From CAZGRP01 sp964527995 (lineage in GTDB: Bacteria; Zhuqueibacterota; Zhuqueibacteria; Oceanimicrobiales; CAZGRP01), in NCBI GenBank assembly GCA_964527995.1, contig CAZGRP010000001.1, positions 124,001 through 188,000 of the forward strand: a stretch of DNA of 64,000 nt, given 5' to 3'. Position 1 is the stretch's first letter; the number at the start of each line of letters is the position of its first letter. The translations under genes and the position numbers were made by a program. Under the pieces are notes generated by a model, which was given only the letters and a program-made list of their open reading frames with translations, searched no databases and was not told the origin of the DNA. This document shows positions 61,538 to 64,000 of this stretch, in pieces.

Positions 61538-64000
61538 ATGAGGCTCAGATTCGTTTCCATTTGTGTAGTGATGGTGCTGGGGGTCGCATCAGTTCTTCAA
61601 GGGCAAGACAGCAGGCGACGGCCCGTCATCGACAAGATGGAGCACGTCAAGGAGCTGCTGAAGCGGGAAAAGAAGCTTCGCAAGGCAGCGGGTTTCGAGG
61701 ATCGGGCTGAAGTCTTGATGAACGGCAATCAAATCACCACCCGGATTTTCAACTACGGCTCGATTTCAAAGCCTGGTGAGCGGATTTTCGATGTGCGCTG
61801 GAAGGGCCTCGGATATGCCTACGAATTCGGGCCGATGGTGGCCGCGGAAGTCGTGGATGCCAACGGCGATACCGTTCGTATCGTCAGCGAGGCCCTGATT
61901 GACAACGGCGACGTTTCCCCCGATGGCACCACGGTGTGGGGATGGAATCCTCTGCCTGGCTTTCACGATCCCTCCTATGTTGTCGGCGGTGTGCAACAGA
62001 TTGCTACCAACGATGCCGGCGACAGCAACGGCGACGGCAAGCCCGACAGCTGGCCGGAAAACTGGTACAACGATGCGTTGCAAGCCTATGTCTGGCCCGG
62101 CCCGTACGCCCGCGGCGCCACGACGGCCGACAAGGAAGCGCTGTACGTGATGGACGACCGCGACAACGCGGAGTTTAGTTACTATCCCTTTCCAGACGAC
62201 AGCACGCGACGGGGTCTTGGCCTGGAGGTGCTGGTGCGCGCCTTCCAGTGGACCAGCCCGTTGGCTGAGGATGCCATCTTCTTCCAGTATTCGATCATCA
62301 ACCGTAGCCCTAAGACGCTGCCCAAGGTGTTTTTCGCAATGTGGGGCGACCCGCACATCGGCGGCGCCAACGACTTTTCCGACGATGACGCCTTTTTTGA
62401 CATCCTGGTGGATATGGTCTACGCTTGGGACCACGATCAGACCGCCGGGGCAGGATTCACCGGCACACCTGGCTATCTCGGATACAAGTTCCTCGAGAGT
62501 CCGGGCAACCCGTTCGACGGCATCGACAACGACCTGGACGGCATGGTCGATGAAGACATGAATAACGGCATCGACGACGATGGCGACTGGAACCCCGATA
62601 CGGATGACGTAGGTGTTGACGGCGTTCCCGATACCGGCGACGAAGGAGAAGGGGACGGTGTCCCGACGGCAGGCAGCCGCGATGACGTCACTCAACCGGG
62701 TGAGCCGAACTTTGAGTTCACCGATCTCGATGAGTCGGATCAGATCGGCCTGACCAGCTTCAACGCCTTCCTGTGGAGCACACACTGGCCACGCGAAGAT
62801 GAGGAAATCTGGCGGCGTGTGACACCAGGGAATTTCAGCGACATCGAACAGAACGCCGACAACGTCTTCCTCTACGGCTCCGGCCCCATCCGCTTGGAAT
62901 CGCTCGAAACCCAGCGGTTCTCGGTCGCACTGTTGCTTGGCGAAAACAAGGACGACCTCTTTCTCAACGCTGATGTCGTTCAGACCATCTACAACTCGGG
63001 CTACCGGTTCACACGGCCGCCACTCAAGCCCATCGTTACCGCAGTCGCCGGCGACCACAAGGTGACCCTGTATTGGGACAGCCGTGCCGAAGAGTCGGTG
63101 GACGATATCACTGGGAAGGACTTCGAAGGTTACGTCATCTACCGCAGCACCGACTTCCAGTTCCAGGATGTTACCACCATCACCGACGCCAATGGCTCGA
63201 AGTTCCTGGCGCGGCCCCTGACAGATGCCTTTGGGAATCCGGCGCGCTTCGACCTGGTCAACGGCATCAAAGGGCTGGCGACGGTGCCTTATCCGGGACG
63301 AGGCGTTGCCTACTACCTGGGCGACGACACCGGACTGCGGCATTCCTATGTGGACAGCACCGTAAAAAACGGCGTGACCTACTACTACGCTGTCGTGTCG
63401 TATGATCACGGCGACTACCCGAGGGGAGAACGAGCCGGAATTCCACCGACCGAGAGCTCCAAGTCGATCACCGAAGAGCAGGGACGGCTGGTGTTCGACG
63501 TCAACACCGTGGCCGTGACGCCGAATCCCCCGGCCCTCGGCTATGTGCCGCCCGAGCTGGTCGACAACGAGGTCAAACACACTGCCGGGCCTGGCACAGG
63601 CAGCGTGGCTGCCCGCATCCTCGACGTCACCCGCGTGCAGGAGGGGGATCGCTACGTGTTGACCTTCAGCGACACCCTGGTGACCGACCAAGGGGATACG
63701 GTCCTGCAGAAGAACTACTCGGTGCGCGACATGATGCCGGTGACCGAGACCTTTTTCGCCAAGCTCGGAGGGTTTCTGCCGCTGGCCAATCGGGCGCTGA
63801 TTCACGGCACGATACAGGTGACGGATCCCAAGTCGGGTACGGTGTTCACGGAAGGAGTTGATTACGAGATCAATTACCGGCTGGGCAAGTTGAAGGCGCT
63901 CGAAGGGGGAGCCTTGCAGGACCGAGTGCCGTACCAGATCCGCTACGAATACTTCCCCATCTATCAGAGCACTTACTTCAATAACGAAGACGCCAATCCG
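61538..64000 (+). CDS. Large secreted protein, partial (continues beyond the window)
   Basis: At least 821 codons are open from ATG 61538 to the last base, with no stop. A signal peptide ends near LQGQD. The body has a conserved hydrophobic N-terminal part (GLGYAYEFGPMVAAEVVD). A calcium-type Asp-rich patch (GIDNDLDGMVDEDMNNGID) lies near 328-375. A fibronectin type III-like module begins near 490 (PLKPIVTAVAGDHKVTLYWD). Proteins of this plan occur in FCB genomes next to SusC-like receptors, and the 3' end may carry a sorting domain. It is 147 bp after the receptor and likely co-transcribed. Confidence 0.8.
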   Translation, partial: MRLRFVSICVVMVLGVASVLQGQDSRRRPVIDKMEHVKELLKREKKLRKAAGFEDRAEVLMNGNQITTRIFNYGSISKPGERIFDVRWKGLGYAYEFGPMVAAEVVDANGDTVRIVSEALIDNGDVSPDGTTVWGWNPLPGFHDPSYVVGGVQQIATNDAGDSNGDGKPDSWPENWYNDALQAYVWPGPYARGATTADKEALYVMDDRDNAEFSYYPFPDDSTRRGLGLEVLVRAFQWTSPLAEDAIFFQYSIINRSPKTLPKVFFAMWGDPHIGGANDFSDDDAFFDILVDMVYAWDHDQTAGAGFTGTPGYLGYKFLESPGNPFDGIDNDLDGMVDEDMNNGIDDDGDWNPDTDDVGVDGVPDTGDEGEGDGVPTAGSRDDVTQPGEPNFEFTDLDESDQIGLTSFNAFLWSTHWPREDEEIWRRVTPGNFSDIEQNADNVFLYGSGPIRLESLETQRFSVALLLGENKDDLFLNADVVQTIYNSGYRFTRPPLKPIVTAVAGDHKVTLYWDSRAEESVDDITGKDFEGYVIYRSTDFQFQDVTTITDANGSKFLARPLTDAFGNPARFDLVNGIKGLATVPYPGRGVAYYLGDDTGLRHSYVDSTVKNGVTYYYAVVSYDHGDYPRGERAGIPPTESSKSITEEQGRLVFDVNTVAVTPNPPALGYVPPELVDNEVKHTAGPGTGSVAARILDVTRVQEGDRYVLTFSDTLVTDQGDTVLQKNYSVRDMMPVTETFFAKLGGFLPLANRALIHGTIQVTDPKSGTVFTEGVDYEINYRLGKLKALEGGALQDRVPYQIRYEYFPIYQSTYFNNEDANP

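Noticed and set aside
61766..63805. 679-codon minus-strand frame opposite the partial secreted protein
   Set aside because: The plus-strand frame runs open to the window edge with signal peptide and recognisable modules; the minus frame has no ribosome binding site or domain.

Overview
The window looks like a chromosomal segment of a high-GC, Gram-negative member of the FCB superphylum, near Calditrichota, KSB1, Zixibacteria or deep Chlorobi-type lineages. This is inferred from gene content; no marker phylogeny was possible. The evidence is: three large secreted proteins end in the 'QNYPNPFN' C-terminal sorting domain typical of FCB bacteria; there is a SusC-like TonB-dependent receptor with an N-terminal carboxypeptidase-regulatory-like domain; there is a PorV/FadL-like outer-membrane barrel and a full Bat (aerotolerance) locus; and the one tRNA does not encode CCA. 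I found no phage, IS, integrase, CRISPR or plasmid functions.

Layout. (1) 0.2-0.7 kb: a TPR lipoprotein with its own terminator. (2) 1.0-12.2 kb, plus strand: a tightly packed Bat-type operon in the order short BatD-like, MoxR ATPase, DUF58, TPR/SurA-like lipoprotein, second short BatD-like, BatA, BatB, BatC (poly-Gln tail), full BatD, BatE, TonB-like protein. (3) 12.6-16.7 kb: a lipoprotein gene interrupted by a 100-N assembly gap that probably mis-sizes a repeat, a PorV/FadL-like barrel and a secreted coiled-coil protein, ending at a strong terminator. (4) 16.9-27.1 kb, plus strand: an orphan MalG-type sugar permease, a secreted HExxH protein, a CBM9-like protein, a large (alpha/alpha)6-type glycosidase with an N-terminal amidotransferase-like domain, galactokinase, an unknown secreted protein and a Clp1/Grc3-like polynucleotide kinase. 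(5) 43.0-27.1 kb, minus strand: about 14 closely spaced genes read from one good sigma70-type promoter. They are a BNR-repeat protein, a dihydroorotate-dehydrogenase-like protein, a membrane-anchored protein, a macrodomain protein, a secreted GH18 protein, a small lipoprotein, two PfkB sugar kinases, a TIM-barrel hydrolase-like protein, a HAD phosphatase, an ABC sugar importer (two permeases and a doubly anchored binding protein, with no ATPase) and a VanZ-like membrane protein.

(6) 43.1-51.8 kb, plus strand: tRNA-Met(CAU) with promoter and terminator, then a housekeeping operon of GlmU-like nucleotidyltransferase, tilS, hpt, ftsH, TPR membrane protein, folP and cdaA. (7) 51.8-52.6 kb: a long non-coding stretch with a consensus-like promoter, followed by an outer-membrane barrel gene whose terminator lies back to back with that of the next, oppositely oriented genes. 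(8) 54-58.2 kb, minus strand: two FG-GAP/VCBS-repeat secreted proteins with C-terminal sorting domains. (9) 58.5-64 kb, plus strand: a promoter, the SusC-like receptor, and a very large secreted protein that runs off the window.

Functionally the window combines envelope-stress or metalloprotein-maturation genes (Bat), two blocks for uptake and breakdown of extracellular polysaccharide or oligosaccharide, a conserved tilS-hpt-ftsH core, and cell-surface display proteins. The least explained parts are the two carbohydrate blocks (a Clp1-like kinase, a tethered binding protein, a permease with an extra extracytoplasmic insert, a DHOD-like protein and a HExxH protein) and the expanded Bat locus. 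A recurring annotation trap is that several long reading frames extend upstream through promoters or terminators; the starts given here are corrected for that.
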